Counted from the stretch's first letter, positions 1-12,640 are shown. The stretch: DNA of 64,000 bases from Ooceraea biroi (GCF_003672135.1 NC_039506.1:22290497-22354496), one strand, 5' to 3'. Numbers and translations are program-made. The notes: generated by a model not told the origin, from the sequence alone.

Positions 1-777
1 AGACGTACTCGAAAAAAGCTTCCCGCCGTCCGCCGTGCCGGCAAATTATACGAATGACGTTATCGCGGAAAAGTAATTTGGTTCCATGCTAATAGGCCCC
101 CTTTTTTCCGCCCCACCACCTACTCCACGTCCACTCTTTCTCTGAATAATGCATAGGTTGAACTTGGGTTTGATAACGGCACGAAGGAGCTTCTCTCGGA
201 CCATTGGCGAGAGAAGGGTGGGGGAGCGGAGGGGGGCAGGAACGGAACATCATTTCCCACTTAGTTCGGTATTAAAAGGGATTCGGGTCGTTCCATTCTC
301 GGTTCAAATGTACGCTATGTGCAACGAAAGACAAGTGCCCGTCCGACTAAAGTCCGCGATGGTTACCGAGAATATACTTTGCTCGCCCGCTTGTGCGACA
401 TAGATCTTGTTGAGCGAACGCTGAATATTTTTCAGCGAGAATGCCGAGTATCCAATATTCAAGTTAATAACGCGTCGATCGCCGGTATAATCGATATAAT
501 CTGCTGCGCCAGTGTAAGATGCGATTCTTGTTGACGGATTACACGTACAATGTGGATATCAGAAACGCAACATTGGCATGTAAAAAGCATCACGTTAGCG
601 CGATTATAATGGAAATATGTAATATGACGTATTTGGATTATATTTATCATAATTAGATAATAGTAAAAATATTGAGTACATATTTAGATTATATATCATT
701 GAATTCTGATAAACAAGTATGTTTATGTCCTTTTTGGTTTTGATACTTAATATTTTTACAACGCATCAGAGAGCATG
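1..777. other. Flank without recognisable gene
   Basis: The first ~450 bases are CpG-rich and purine-rich; from about 450 the sequence becomes AT-rich. The open frames here are short (under 90 codons), overlap one another on both strands and show no domain. No RNA gene or repeat structure was seen before the mobile element that starts near 780. Confidence 0.5.
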
Positions 778-965
778 TACAGTGAACTCTCGTATAACGC
801 GGCCTATATAACACGGATTTGTGTAATGCAGAAAATTTGCGACAGTGCTCATATAACGCGGTAAATCAGCCGTGTATCATGCGTTATATATATACAAGTA
901 ACGATTCGCAATTAGTCTTTATGATATGCAACTAAGATAAGAAAAAAATCACTGAGAAAAATACC

Positions 966-1174
966 TAATCGGATAATCAATTACATAGTAACAAACGGAT
1001 ATATCCGATTAAATTGTATTAAGACAAAGACAAAAATAAAGATAAGACAAAGAAGATGATCGAACATATCCGATGAAGGTAATCGGATATATCCATTATT
1101 TAATCGGTTTAATCATTTAAATAAAACTAACAATAGGAAACACTATTTAATCTGTTGATGATTTATCCGATGGA
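966..1174. repeat. Cluster of AATCGGATA / CGGATATATCCG motifs
   Basis: Inside the pogo-like element the motif ATCGGATA or its complement TATCCGAT occurs repeatedly: near 966, as a full palindrome CGGATATATCCG at about 996, and near 1064, 1081, 1102 and 1166. A regular array of a short palindrome inside a DNA transposon could be subterminal binding sites, but no binding protein is known from this sequence. Confidence 0.45.
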
Positions 1175-1347
1175 AATTTTTCGCAGTGAAATAGTTACTT
1201 GTATATATGTATATATATCTGATACAATCGTGAAAATGGACAAATACACGGGATCGCTTCTCACCTATAATTTGCGACAGACACTCAACCTATACAATAT
1301 TATATATGAGATTGTAAGGCTCTTTGAGCTCTATCTGATGATATAAT

Positions 1348-1375
1348 CCCCGTGCGGCTAAGTCCCAGCACGGGG
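1348..1375. repeat. GC-rich hairpin inside the pogo-like element
   Basis: CCCCGTGC at 1348-1355 is exactly complementary to GCACGGGG at 1368-1375, leaving a 12-nt loop. The GC-rich stretch here (about 1347-1600) contrasts with the AT-rich sequence on either side and may be an insertion or captured sequence. A second small palindrome, CGGAGC-AA-GCTCCG, lies at 1544-1557. Confidence 0.5.
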
Positions 1376-1635
1376 AAGATATAAGACTTTATAAGGGGAG
1401 AATTCAGAATAGGAGACTGGGGACTCCGCCACGAGTCGATCGGGTAACCTGAAAATTCACAACCTATAATTAAAAGTCAAAAACAGTTATGACGATTTAA
1501 AAGATGCTCGATTATTGAGCCAAATCCGACGATACTGCAATGCCGGAGCAAGCTCCGAACATCCACCCAGTCCCAAAAACAAGTTTAATATATTCTGAAT
1601 CCTTCTTGGGAATTGTATCAGATATTTTATATATA

Positions 1636-1662
1636 TGTGTGTGTGTGTAATACACACACACA
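1636..1662. repeat. (TG)n-(CA)n inverted microsatellite
   Basis: A run of TG repeats is followed after AATA by a run of CA repeats, so the two halves are complementary and can form a hairpin. Confidence 0.7.
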
Positions 1663-4600
1663 TTCATATCATATGTATTCTTGCCAGGTGTGCATAAAGC
1701 ATTTTCTTAAAATTTTTGTAAAAAAATCACGTATATTCATATAACGCAGAACGTATTCCTCGCGTTATATAGGAGTCTATTATATTAATGAATAATAATC
1801 ATACTTGTATATGTACACTCATTGAACACACGTCTTATTAAACATCAAGAAATCACGAAAATAATAGCAATAATGATTCTCTTGCGAGCCGCAATGTAAA
1901 GATTAAAAATAGAACAAAAGTAAAAGAAACTGACGACGAAGTTTCTTTGCTCGACTGCTTCGCGGATCTTTTGCCTCGTGGCATTCGTTGCGGAACACAT
2001 GGGACAAGCTTGTTCCATGCCGATATGCCCGTATCGAGCTGAGGACGACATGGAGATGAGGATCCAGTAATTCGTAAACAACCGAAGAAGAGAGACTCGA
2101 GGGTTTCGGCAGACTGCGGAAGGAGCGAAGGAGACAGCGCAGCACGTACCAAGAGCGCGACCGATCGAGGGACGAAAGGTCGAGAAGAGGCAAAGTTTCG
2201 AGAATCAAAATCAGTCGTAAGAGATGTCCCCCGGCCGGGCATAAAATTCCACTCGTCCCGGCATCTCTTTCTCTTACTCTCACTTTTGGAGAGTCATGCG
2301 TGGCAAAAAGCTGCCAGGAAGCGAGCACGAGAGGAAGATAAGAAGAACGCAGCGCGTGAGGGTAGGAGGACACGCTGAGGGCACGAGTATCCGAGGGATG
2401 CGAGTATTCGAGTGTGACCCTCGGTGCCCTGGCGATGCTGGCCGCTGTCGCCGCCGGGTACAGGAGACAAACAGCCGTGTATCCATGCTTTTGGTAATCA
2501 ACCGGACATACATAAACATAGCAGTCGGAGGAAAATGGAGGAGAGAATGGAAAATGGATGAGGCGTGCTCGCTATAGGGACATAATGCTCTTGGAGGGAG
2601 CGCCCGATCGTCTCCGTGAGCGAACTTACGTCTACGTATCAATAACATTCTGGCCTGAAAGGTGCTTCCGGTAATGGACTCACGTAAGGGTACTTTGTCA
2701 CCGATGCGGAATCTCCTCGCGATCCGCTCAACATGTTAAAAGGTCCGGAGGCTCGAATGCTCGCGCGTTAAAACCTGACCACCATAATTCACGGGTATAT
2801 TGCGCCGCCGAGTGTGTAACATCTGCTACCATCGTTACACGGAGCTTCGTTTAATTCGTAATGCTCCACGAATACTCGGCGAGAAAATTAATCTCGCATT
2901 AAATTCCAACTATTCCCGATAAACACGTTCAACTGTACTTCCAAGGTTTCGCTCAAAGAGGTACATACACCGTGGAAATTTTACGGTGCTATATGGACTC
3001 CGCACGTGCGTGTGGAATGTGGGTGTGCGCATGAAATATCACCTACATATCGCGGAGGTACGTGACCGATATATTCTCCCTCTGGACGTGAAATCGAGCG
3101 ACGCACAGTACGGCAGAATAATTCGGCAAATTGTTCCTCGCGGGAGAAGAGAACGAAGATAAGCGCCGGCGATCCTTATCCTCCAACTATTCTGGAAACT
3201 CTGGCGATGCGGCCCTCATATAAAGTTCGTCGCAAGAAGTATAATCAATATAAGCGAGCAAAGACTACACTCCGCCTCTCACGCACACGGATCGTATTCA
3301 AACCGATGAGTCGGGATCGTGTTTATTCAACGCTATCGGCAACCCAGATCTACGGCAATCTGCGGATTCAGCGCAACTCGTGATGCTGGGAGAGATGCGG
3401 CCTTCCAAACCCACGCCGGCTCGATTTCGGCTGGAAATCGTATTCGTTCGATTGCTATTTACCGACCGCAAAGTTCGACGTGTCGCGATCCAAAGGAGTG
3501 AAGGACGAAGAGACGAGGAGGAGAAACGGCGACGACAACAACGATGATCGGATTTGCGAGTCCGTCGAATGCTCGCATTTGCTGAATCCAGCAGCTGGAG
3601 TCTTCGAGAGAGAGACGCGGTCGAGATTAGTCTGTCTTCGAAGAAGCGCGCGCTCGCTCACTCGCAGAGTCAGCGAAGGGTTACCCGTATTTAATTAAAC
3701 TGTTACTTCGCATTGATTGCCAAACTTGGGCCCTGGGCCGCCCGCTGCAGAGAAGATTATCGAAGTTCGCCGCGCTTCTACTCAGGCCATATCGAGAGGC
3801 TGCCAGGCAATCTCGCAAACTTCCAGCCATGCGATAACGCCGCTAGCCTTCTTTGTCAGTCCCCGCTTTATTACCGCCTTCGCCGAGCGAGCCGATGCAG
3901 TTATCAGCGTCGATATCGAAGGAAAAAGCCGAAGACGCAAGCACGAGCGAGGCCCTTGTCGCACCTTCGATGGATAATCCTCTCGACCGTTCTGCAAATT
4001 TGTCTCGCGCAGCTGAGATAACATGTCTAGACAGCACGAAACTCGAGGAGGCAACGAGATTCAACACTCACGCTAATTGTTATCGTATCATGTTCATATA
4101 TTACGTACGAGAGAAGAATTCCACTGGACTACGATCGCTGATCGAATTTGCCGCTGTGAACCGTGATGAAAGTTGCCGAGAACAATGTAAAACTAGCGTC
4201 AGAATCGATCTGAATTGCTTACGGCGCGGGCGATGTAATAGATACGCTGAATGGACGACAAACGATAATCGCGATAGCGGTGCCACAAGAAGCTAGTTAG
4301 CAGAAGTTCCGGTTTTGCATCGTGATAGTGACAGGGACGTAACAAACTGTTAACTAGCTCCTTGTGGCAAGTAGCTGCGCCACGATCGGAGAAAGAAAAG
4401 TTCGGAATGCGCCGCTCGTCCCGGGCGATCACCCACTGCAATGATTTGACGCGGGGTGAAGTACTCGCAGCTGCAGTTTCCCGCAAGTTTGCGCGCGATG
4501 ATCTTGGCAGCGATGTAATATCTAGCCTGTAAGCGGTTTAGTGATACTCCGGTAGAATGTACTTCAGCGAACACTAGATAATCCACGCATCGAGTTAATA

Positions 4601-4664
4601 CCATCAACTATGTATATGTTATCCCGTCGGAAATAACGTGCGAGGATCGAGACATTACGAAAAT

Positions 4665-4688
4665 TCTCTCTCTCTCTCTCTCTCTCTC
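4665..4688. repeat. (TC)12 microsatellite
   Basis: Uninterrupted TC dinucleotide run. Confidence 0.9.
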
Positions 4689-6302
4689 AGCAATTGCGAA
4701 AAAAGCTTGTCACAGAAAGAGAAGTATTTAAACATGTACGTGCGTTGAATTAAATCGACAACTCGTCTCGTACTCGTTGCGCGAAAATTAATTTACTAAA
4801 ACTGGGCAAATTTTCTGGCTGTTGGTCAGATTTAATTATTATAATATTCTCCAGTCCTTACGTGTTTAACCTGCTTCCTGCTCTCTGTTACAATTTCAAT
4901 GAAATTTTCTACTACAGGCGAAAGCAGTCATTTCTCATGTTCGATGCTACAGACAATTGGTAAGGGCGCGTACCAAGGCGCGTGCGGTTACAGAGCGTTC
5001 GTAGTCCGCGTCATAATCTCGTCAGGAACATTGGGGAGTTGCGTGCGAGCGGTCTTGGAGCGAGTGGTAGCTACGGGGTGGCCGTTGCACGTTCGCCGCG
5101 ATAGGGAAGAGCTCCCAGCGTCAATCCTCCCTTTCACCCGCGTCCTGTTCGCGCTACCCTACTTACTGAAACGCAAGACCGGCGTCTCCTGTCGATCGAG
5201 CGGTAGAGAGACGAGCGAACGAACAAGCGAGCGAGCGAGCAACTGCGCGAGCAAGAGGGAGTTTCATTTAAGTTAGAAATTGCTTCTTCCGTAGCGATGA
5301 TGGGCCGCAAATTGGGCGCGAAACAGAACGCGGAGGCGAGAGAGAGGAACCTCGAACGCGGAGGAGATGACGGGAGACGAGGCGATGAGAGAGGGCGCGA
5401 AGGAACCAGGAATACGGGCAAGGGGAGCCGAGGGAACGTGCGTGAACGAAAGGGGTGTATCGATTTTTTATTTATGTGCCTGTCTACCTGGCGGGAATGC
5501 AGTCTGGGTCGACGGGAGGACAGCGCGTCGCGATGTACGCCGCTTATCACGCGAGGCGACGAGCGACGATAACACGTCGCCGATCGTGGGATCAAACGAA
5601 GTGTTAACGAGCGACTAACTCACCGGAGCAGGACCGATCGTTACTGAGATCTTCGCAATGATAGACGCTCGTTAATGCGAGCCGACGCAGCCGAAATCCG
5701 ATATTCTACGTGAGCAACAAAGGATATCCCTTTTCCTGTCTCTTTTTTTCCTTTTTTTTCCTACGTGCATCGAAGTGCTCGGTCATCGCGTTCTTCGGTA
5801 TAACGAGCCGTGATTATCCGACCGGCGACAAAAGCCCGCGTTACTCAAGGGTATTTGATAAATTGTCGCACGCTGCTATTATTGATGGTGCAAACATAAT
5901 CGGTAAAGCTGCTACATTGATAGCGATGTCTTGCCTTTATTGGTGATGCAATTAAAAAATTGCGGAAAATTACGCGATGAGAGTTTCGAGGTAGATAGCG
6001 ATCGACGGTTCGCGTATCAGGCGCGAAGTACGCGCACGTAAATCTCCAGTTTAGTTTCATGCTTTCAGTTCGCGCAAAGTTGAATGGTTATTTATAACCG
6101 TCGCCGGTTTGAATACGTATTGTCGAGAAAAAGTCACGCGGTAGCAGTGGCGGCGGCGGCAGCGAGGCATTAATTATCCGGAAAATGTATAATACGCAGA
6201 CGAGGAATTCCAGAGCCGAGTGTGCGTTTGTGATAAAGCGGCGGCCGGGAGTTCTTCCTCCGTGTGGATATCGAAGGTCGGAGCAGCGACGGCGGTGGCG
6301 AG

Positions 6303-6328
6303 GACGACGACGACGACGACGACGACGA
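6303..6328. repeat. (GAC)8 microsatellite
   Basis: Uninterrupted GAC trinucleotide run in otherwise CpG-rich sequence; it would encode a polyAsp, polyArg or polyThr run in the forward frames, but no gene is supported here. Confidence 0.9.
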
Positions 6329-6741
6329 TGTGGATTAGAGTGCACGACCGGAATTTCGCGGCGAAATCCATTCCTGTGCCGGAACTATGACCGACCCAGG
6401 AGGGCTTTCAACCAGGACGAATGAATACCCCGGAGGGAGTATTACTTCCGTCTCATTAACGTGGCTCGCGATTCCGCGTGCGGCGGAATCGAGAAATTCG
6501 TCACGCCCGCCGTCCGTACACCGAGCGAAAATCCTAATTCATTCCGCGCTCGACGATGAAAGCGACGATTGCGCCGACTGTTAATCAGGGAACGATGTAT
6601 ATAACGCGGTTTATCCTCCCTCCCGTTCCCCCTGCTTCCTCCCTCTTTTCTCCGCTTGTCGCTGTAAATGATAACTCATGTATCACCTCGTGTCTGTTTG
6701 CCGCGCTGCGAATTCCACCGTGACGAGAATTCGAGTCCACC

Positions 6742-6905
6742 GGGATGATCGAAGATGCTAGCATTAATTCGCCACATTGAGTTACGCACAGAGCAATGTA
6801 ACGCGATCGACCAAGGTGTCTACGTACGGGGTAATAACTCCCAGTGTGTACATGCTAATCCGCGTAACGCGTAATCACGCATTCATACAAACGAGTGGAT
6901 TACCA
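6742..6905 (+). repeat. Ancient direct repeat, copy 1
   Basis: This stretch resembles 7241-7404 at a nearly constant offset of 499 bases. ATGATCGAAG..GC..CATTAATTCG in copy 1 matches ATGATCGAAGGCGTCACTATT in copy 2, GCGCAC/ACGCAC blocks align in the middle, and CATGCTAATCCGCG occurs at 6851 and 7350. The copies are clearly diverged, so the duplication is old. Neither copy has an open frame of interest. Confidence 0.5.
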
Positions 6906-7240
6906 CGTAATTAACAATCTAATCTAATTCGCGTTAATGAAAATATCAGTTTACGGGGAAACATTACAGAACATTGTGCGAAAATTAATTTTTCATGCAA
7001 AATATTTTTCAAACTTTACATCCTACAAGTGTGTGATCATTATACAAATCTCAAAACAATTTTATCAAATATTCCTACTTTCATCAAGTTTGTTGATCAG
7101 TTAGACACGTCATTCCTTGCTAAGTTTCTTATGTTTCAGAAAATGTTAACGTGATATTGCATGACACATTAATATCGAAGCACACTTTTTGCAAAGTCAG
7201 GGCAAGGGGCATTCTCATAATTCGGAGGCACATGTCATCT

Positions 7241-7404
7241 TGGCATGATCGAAGGCGTCACTATTAATCCGTGACGCTCCGTGGCGCACTATGCAACGGT
7301 AATGTAATCGTCTAATACGCCCTCCGGATGACGCGATGATTTCCACTGTCATGCTAATCCGCGCGGCCCGTAATTGCGCGTTTATGCGCGCTCGAGAGCG
7401 GGAT
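7241..7404 (+). repeat. Ancient direct repeat, copy 2
   Basis: This is the partner of 6742-6905. The shared blocks include ATGATCGAAG near the start and CATGCTAATCCGCG at 7350. The ~330 bases between the copies (6906-7240) are AT-rich and show no similarity by eye, so the repeat unit may be about 500 bases with only part still recognisable. Confidence 0.5.
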
Positions 7405-8772
7405 TGACCTCGAGCATTATGTGTCCAGGATGTGTCCCGGTCTGTCATGGGGCCAGGAATTATTTGCTCGTGGAAGAATAGAAGCGCACGTATGATGGAT
7501 GGCGCCGGCGTGTTGTCACGTTAAGAGGGAACCGGCGGAGTCGTCATGCCAGAGATTGAAATCCGCAAGAGTTTCTCCGCTTTCCTTTTCATCCCGGCGC
7601 TGCGCGGCCGCGAGTCGCCGCAGTCATTATGATTCAGCTGAAATCTTAATGGAGTATCGAGAATTGCGGCGGGTGGAAGGAGCGATATACATTTACGAGT
7701 CCGCGGCGGTCTCGCATTACGCCCGATAAAAGGGAAGACCCTCTGGCCGCATTTTTTCCCCCATGCCGGAAACGAATCGCACCGGAGATTCGATGCCACG
7801 TCACGTGCGGTCGCTTTACCGCCGCGATACCGAACACGTCTCCATTATATCGCTCCTATCCATTTGCGGAGGCTTTTACACCCTTACGTGGCACACGCGG
7901 CGGCGTATTTATTTAGACCGCATCATCGCAAGGAATCATCATCCTTATATTGTTCCGTCGCTCGCGGGTAGATTTCACGTTGCACGCGGAAATTTTCTCC
8001 CGGTCGGCCGACGTGGTCGGGCTGCGCGATCAATTGATTTACTCATCTTACAGCACGGCTGCGGTGATAAATACCTTTCACGCGCAAGTGTCCACTGCGT
8101 TGAGTACGTAGTCGGTGCGGAGCCGTAGGAGAGCTCGTTTCGAGGTGGTACGCGTTGGGGTGAAGGTGGTGCAGGATGGGCTAGACGGGCTCCGAGATAT
8201 GGTGTATACCTTCGGAGCGATACGTCATCCCTGACAAGCCGGCGTGCCGATAACCCCCGTCTACGACAAACCCCGTGTGTGGCCTCACACCTCATCGCCG
8301 CAAGGGCCATCCATCATGTTTGAGTAATGTAGGGGAACGATTTCGCGTTATTGCGAATGACCGACTCTGTCGCGCGCGCGCGTCCTTTTACTATTCTGTC
8401 TTCCCGTGGATTATCTCCGAAAGATTTGTTCGGTTAACGCGATGAACTGATGTCATCGCGCCTCCAGGATAGTCGATAGCTTACTGTCGTCTTTCAATCT
8501 CACGATCGAGGAGTGATCGTAAGCGGCGGAACGGCAAACAGAAAGTAGTTGTTCCGCGCCGAAATAAATCACGTTCTATATTCTCTCCAGATCATCCAGA
8601 TTTTTTTATTCTTCCATTAGCAACGGCGGAAAGACCGGACAACGGATAAAGAATATTGGATTTTTATTTACTCAGCAATAGCTATTCTTATTGAGAGGTG
8701 TGCATTCGTTGCAGTTATAAAACAGATAATACATACACCGCGAACAAGAGAACGGAAAGCGGATTTACTCAC
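7405..8772. other. Sequence downstream of the exon (likely intron)
   Basis: CpG-rich, with overlapping short frames on both strands and no recognisable exon or RNA. On the minus strand it lies downstream of the donor site of the 8773-9084 exon and is therefore probably intronic. This is inference. Confidence 0.4.
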
Positions 8773-9084
8773 CGTTATGAACGAGCAGCGCAGAATCGCG
8801 AGCAACAGTGATAAGGTCACTGTCGGTGAGAGTTTCGTCGGATGCGTTACCGGAAGTCGGAGTGTCGCTGAGGCCGGCACCGCTGCCGGGCATGTGATAC
8901 AGGGGATGCTGCTGTTGTTGCTGTTGATAGGCGCGTTGCTTATGCTGACTGGTGTTGTAATGATTGTGATGCGACTGGTTGGTTTGATGGTTATTTTGCG
9001 GATACGCGCGACTACGCAAACTGGAGGTATTATCCTCACCCTCGCTGCCACTTAGACTGTAGGCCGGATAGAGCCGTCCCTTCC
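8773..9084 (-). CDS. Internal coding exon of an unidentified host gene
   Basis: This is a single exon; only part of the protein is encoded here. On the minus strand the sequence ..TTCGTTGCAG (acceptor ending at 9085) is followed by 312 coding bases, and the exon ends ..CATAACG before a perfect GTGAGT donor at 8772-8767. It contributes 2 bases of a split codon, 103 complete codons and 1 base of the next. Both bounding introns are therefore phase 1, and the exon can be skipped without changing frame. Read past the donor, the frame stops after two codons, which supports the splice call. The peptide starts KGRLYPAYSLSGSEGEDNT, has a His/Asn/Gln-rich middle with six glutamines (residues about 53-58), then PGSGAGLSDTPTSGNASDET and an acidic-hydrophobic end (LTDSDLITVARDSALLVHN). 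There are no cysteines and no membrane segment; it looks disordered, like a cytoplasmic tail or linker of a neuronal receptor or adhesion protein. I do not recognise the gene, and that suggestion is weak. Confidence 0.65.
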
Positions 9085-12000
9085 CTGCAACGAACATTGA
9101 AACAACTTTAGTTGCTGCATCTCTACTCTCGACACAATTTCTAACAAAGTTTTATATTGTCCTCTTTCAACGATAATAATAAATCTTGCATTAATTATTG
9201 ATTTGCAGAAACTTTTTTGTAAACATCTCACACAGAAAGATTATCTGAACATCAAGATTAGTGCCAGGTTTTGATCGACTAAAAAATGAGCAATTTTCGT
9301 TTATATTAATGGTTTACTGACGAATTAATAATTCTATATTAAATGTCTGTGTTTATATTGATCATTAATTTCTAAAAATATTTTTAAAAATCGGCCACGA
9401 TGGTTCTCTTGCAAATTTCAAGATGATTATTTTTAAAAAACGTCAAAATTGGTTGAAAACCAAGGGCTCTAGATTTTTTTGAAACAATGCATATCTTGCA
9501 GCCCCACGTGTGTCGCGGGGAAAAAGGCGGGACGCTCGCGAAATATACTGCCGCGGAATTTCAAAGTCCGCTCTATCGCGACACGAGATCCGACACGGGG
9601 TTGCTCTTTGTCGCAAAGAGAACAAAGCGCAAAAGGTACCTCGGTGCAAGCTGTCGCGACATTGAAAAGAGATCGGCGCGACGACGGTCGACTCGCCGAA
9701 GACACAAGAACGTGCAACGCATTAGGAGACCCCGAGGCTCTCACGAGGAAGAGGAACAGAAGAAGGAGGAAGAGGAGGAGGAGTCACAGAAGAGCTGGAA
9801 AACAATCCTGGCGTCACGCACACTTGCACAAATAGCGGAGGAACGCGAGACTTCCGCATCCTTCGGGCTGCACGACGAACGTTCGAGGAGAATGTCCGGT
9901 GCAGACGTCTTCCTTTTGGCTCCTGCGACTGGCCTCTATGATTTTATCGCTACCGTTTCACTCGAAGCGCTCCCGAGAGGCCGGGACGCTCGCGTGATAT
10001 CGTGTTGCTTTCTTTTTTCTTCCTTTTTTCAAAGCAATAATAGCGCGTAAGCGCGGACTTCCGGTTACCGAGTTGAAGGGAGTCGGCTAATCGCTTCCCA
10101 GAGCGTGTCCCAATTGTCATCGTTTCGTCGGGGACACATTTCTGATACGCGATCCCTCGCGGTACCAGATGTCGCGAGTCGACGAGCGAGTCAAGAAAAA
10201 CCGGTTTTTGGAGAGACGAGACAAGACGAAACGAGGGATCGCCGCGGCCGACCGGCGCGCGTTATGGAAAAAGCTGATGGCGCGACGATCCACCTCGTTA
10301 TGGCGATGCCTTCGGGATAAATCGCGCGAAAACTTTGATCGATGCCTCCCGCCTTTGACCTCTGATCTCGCCGTACGGCTCGCGCGGGGTCTTGCATCAG
10401 CGAGCCGTGCTATCGGGACATCGATATCGCCAAGTCGGTTTTCTTCCCTGAATTGGCGTCTTTGACACGCCGCCGGCCGATCGATCGACCTGTCGCCAAG
10501 AGTTACGCTGTAGAAAAAAAAGGGAAAAGAGGCAGAGGTTCGTTAGCATCTCGTTGAAGAGCTGGAGGGATGAGAAATCGCGTTCCCCGATAACCCCCGT
10601 GCTCCCTCCGACACGAAATGGTTTATAGGTGGACGTGTATCAGTGTCCCGGCTACGGAATCGATTATCGACAAATCCATAGACGCTGGATCGGATGGAAA
10701 TTGCAATTCCATTAACCGCATCTGATTGCGCGTCCGATCGACAAATCGCGAGATTGTGTATCTTTTTAATTATTTGAAATTAAGAGAGAGCGACAAAAAA
10801 AACAGAGTGGCTTAGACACACACAAGTAACTCGGTTCAAGTATCTCGATGAATTGAACATTATCTCAGCCGATCGCGCCGAACGCGCCGTCGTAATCAGC
10901 TGTCGAGCTAGAGTCCGAGCAGGACGCAGCTCCGTCGAAAGGACCCTCGTCGGCCTCGCGTGATGGATGAAGTTACAGCGAAATGCAAATGTTATTAGTG
11001 GTATCTATCAGTTGCGCGTAATTCAACATTCAATTATGATCTGCATCGTCGTATCGGGCATAATGCATTGCTCCGCTCATCGCGATCCACCCGCGCGCGC
11101 CGCCCCTATGGTGTATCCTCGCGGGTGTACAAATAATCTTCTGACGCGGGATGGACGCGCATAAAGGAGGCTCCACCGGGCGGCGGTATTGTTAAAAGCA
11201 AAAAAGTCGCCGTTACCAATCACGGGGCGCGGTTTACAGGCAGAGGGGGTCCATTGTAATTAGGTTTGTGCGCGCATACCGTTAATGGACACAATATACC
11301 GAGGCCGCGTAACAACAACGCGACTCATCGCTAACCGAATTACTCCCCCGCTCCCGCTCACCCTCCGTCTATCTCGCATCCACCCCCGGTCCATTTCCGT
11401 CGTTGCTTCCTTTTCTCGCCCCCTCTCCTCCCGCTCGCCGTCCTATTGTTTACCCTTGTCCGTTCATTCTACAAACGGCCCCGGGCTAAACAAACTTACG
11501 GGGTTTTAACGCTTAACAAGCTTAGTGATTTTGTAATTGGGTTACTGGCAGTCCATCCTGCCTCCCCGCCGAGCATGGAAATCGTAAAAACTCTTGCCCG
11601 TCGACGTGACGGCATCCTCGTCGACACGATCCGCGGATTCTTTTTCAGCTGCTTACGAGGATGAGGTCCGATGCGTTTTACTGCACATCGAGTAAACACG
11701 TGCTCCGTGCGGCGAATGGCGTCTGCATATTACGCGCAACATTAAATCGCGCACCCGAATAACCCTGATATATAAACCCTCGCATGTGTAAGTGTCCCAT
11801 ATGTCTATGAGTATGGGACTACGAAAACGGTATGGCTCGAGGTAGAACCTCAGTGCTCTCTGAGGGTTTTACAGCGCACAAAGTGCTTCGCGAATAAATT
11901 TTTCACGTTGTGGACGCGGGGGTGTATACCTGCGCGCCGGGGTAGACGTCGACATCTCGAAAACGCGTCGAGAGAACAGTTGCCAGTATGTTGAAAAATA

Positions 12001-12640
12001 ATATTCCGAGACATTGTTGCGGATCGTGCAAGGAATAATCAGTTTCGAGCTAGTTTCAGCACGAATACGCGAACGAGTATTTTAACTGAGAAACGAAAAC
12101 TTTGTGTGTGTTTTATTCCTCATGCATTGAAGCAGGAGCAACGATAGAACCGAGTTGCATTTCAAGGCATTTTGTTGGATAAAATGTTTTTTTATATAAA
12201 ATAATTATACGCGATGAAAGCTGGTGTCTCGCCTGTGAATCAGAAATAAAAAGGCAAAGTGCTAAATGGTTTGATGAAAATTTACCACGATCAAAAAATG
12301 ATGGTTTCAGAAGCGAGCAAAAACGCGAAGCTTACCATTTTTTTCGACAGTCAGAGAGTAGTGCAAACAATCTGTGCCACATGATAAATGCAAAATATTA
12401 AAAAGATATCGTCTTATTACACGGATACAACACGGTCATCCTTTTGCATTTGCAATACGTGATCTTTTCATTGTGCACAAGATTTTTTTTATTTTATGTC
12501 CGTTTATTCGACAGCAATTGTACGGCAGTTTTCGGCTCAAAAACAAAGGGAATGGCAAGCTGAATAGTATATCGACTGTAATGGAGCTTTTCGAATAAAA
12601 TAGAATTTTAAATATTATTCTAGTGAGTTTTTTATGTGAT
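9085..12640. other. Sequence upstream of the exon (likely intron)
   Basis: 9100-9470 is AT-rich; 9480-12000 is CpG-rich. A 187-codon plus frame at 9487-10050 is rich in Lys/Glu/Arg because of a purine-rich GAAGAGG stretch (9750-9790) and shows no domain. Nothing splice-bounded was recognised. If the 8773-9084 exon is real, this is intron sequence. Confidence 0.4.

Larger units (their letters stand above)
780..1785. mobile_element. pogo/Tigger-like non-autonomous DNA element
   Basis: The left end reads TA then CAGTGAACTCTCGTATAACG. The right end near 1761-1780 is the inverse form, CGCGTTATATAGGAGTC. The unit TATAACGCGG recurs just inside both ends: 791-801 and 851-861 on the left, and 1739-1748 plus an inverted copy at 1761-1771 on the right. 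Ends that begin CAG and carry 'ctc..tataacg' motifs, with a TA target, are typical of pogo/Tigger elements; that family call is from general knowledge. No transposase frame is present, so this would be a non-autonomous copy. The outermost bases of the right end match the left only partly, so the right border is approximate. Confidence 0.5.
1786..6741. other. About 5 kb without a supported gene
   Basis: Mostly CpG-rich, moderately purine-biased sequence. Open frames overlap on both strands. The longest, 3853-4296 (147 codons), shows no domain and no codon signature. Simple repeats are listed separately. No splice-bounded exon was recognised. Confidence 0.45.

Noticed and set aside
3853..4296. 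147-codon plus-strand frame
   Set aside because: No domain recognised and overlapping frames of similar quality in the other readings.
9487..10050. 187-codon plus-strand frame with Lys/Glu/Arg-rich middle
   Set aside because: The charged stretch comes from a purine-rich DNA tract; an overlapping 118-codon frame and minus frames are equally open. It lies upstream of the exon and is probably intronic.
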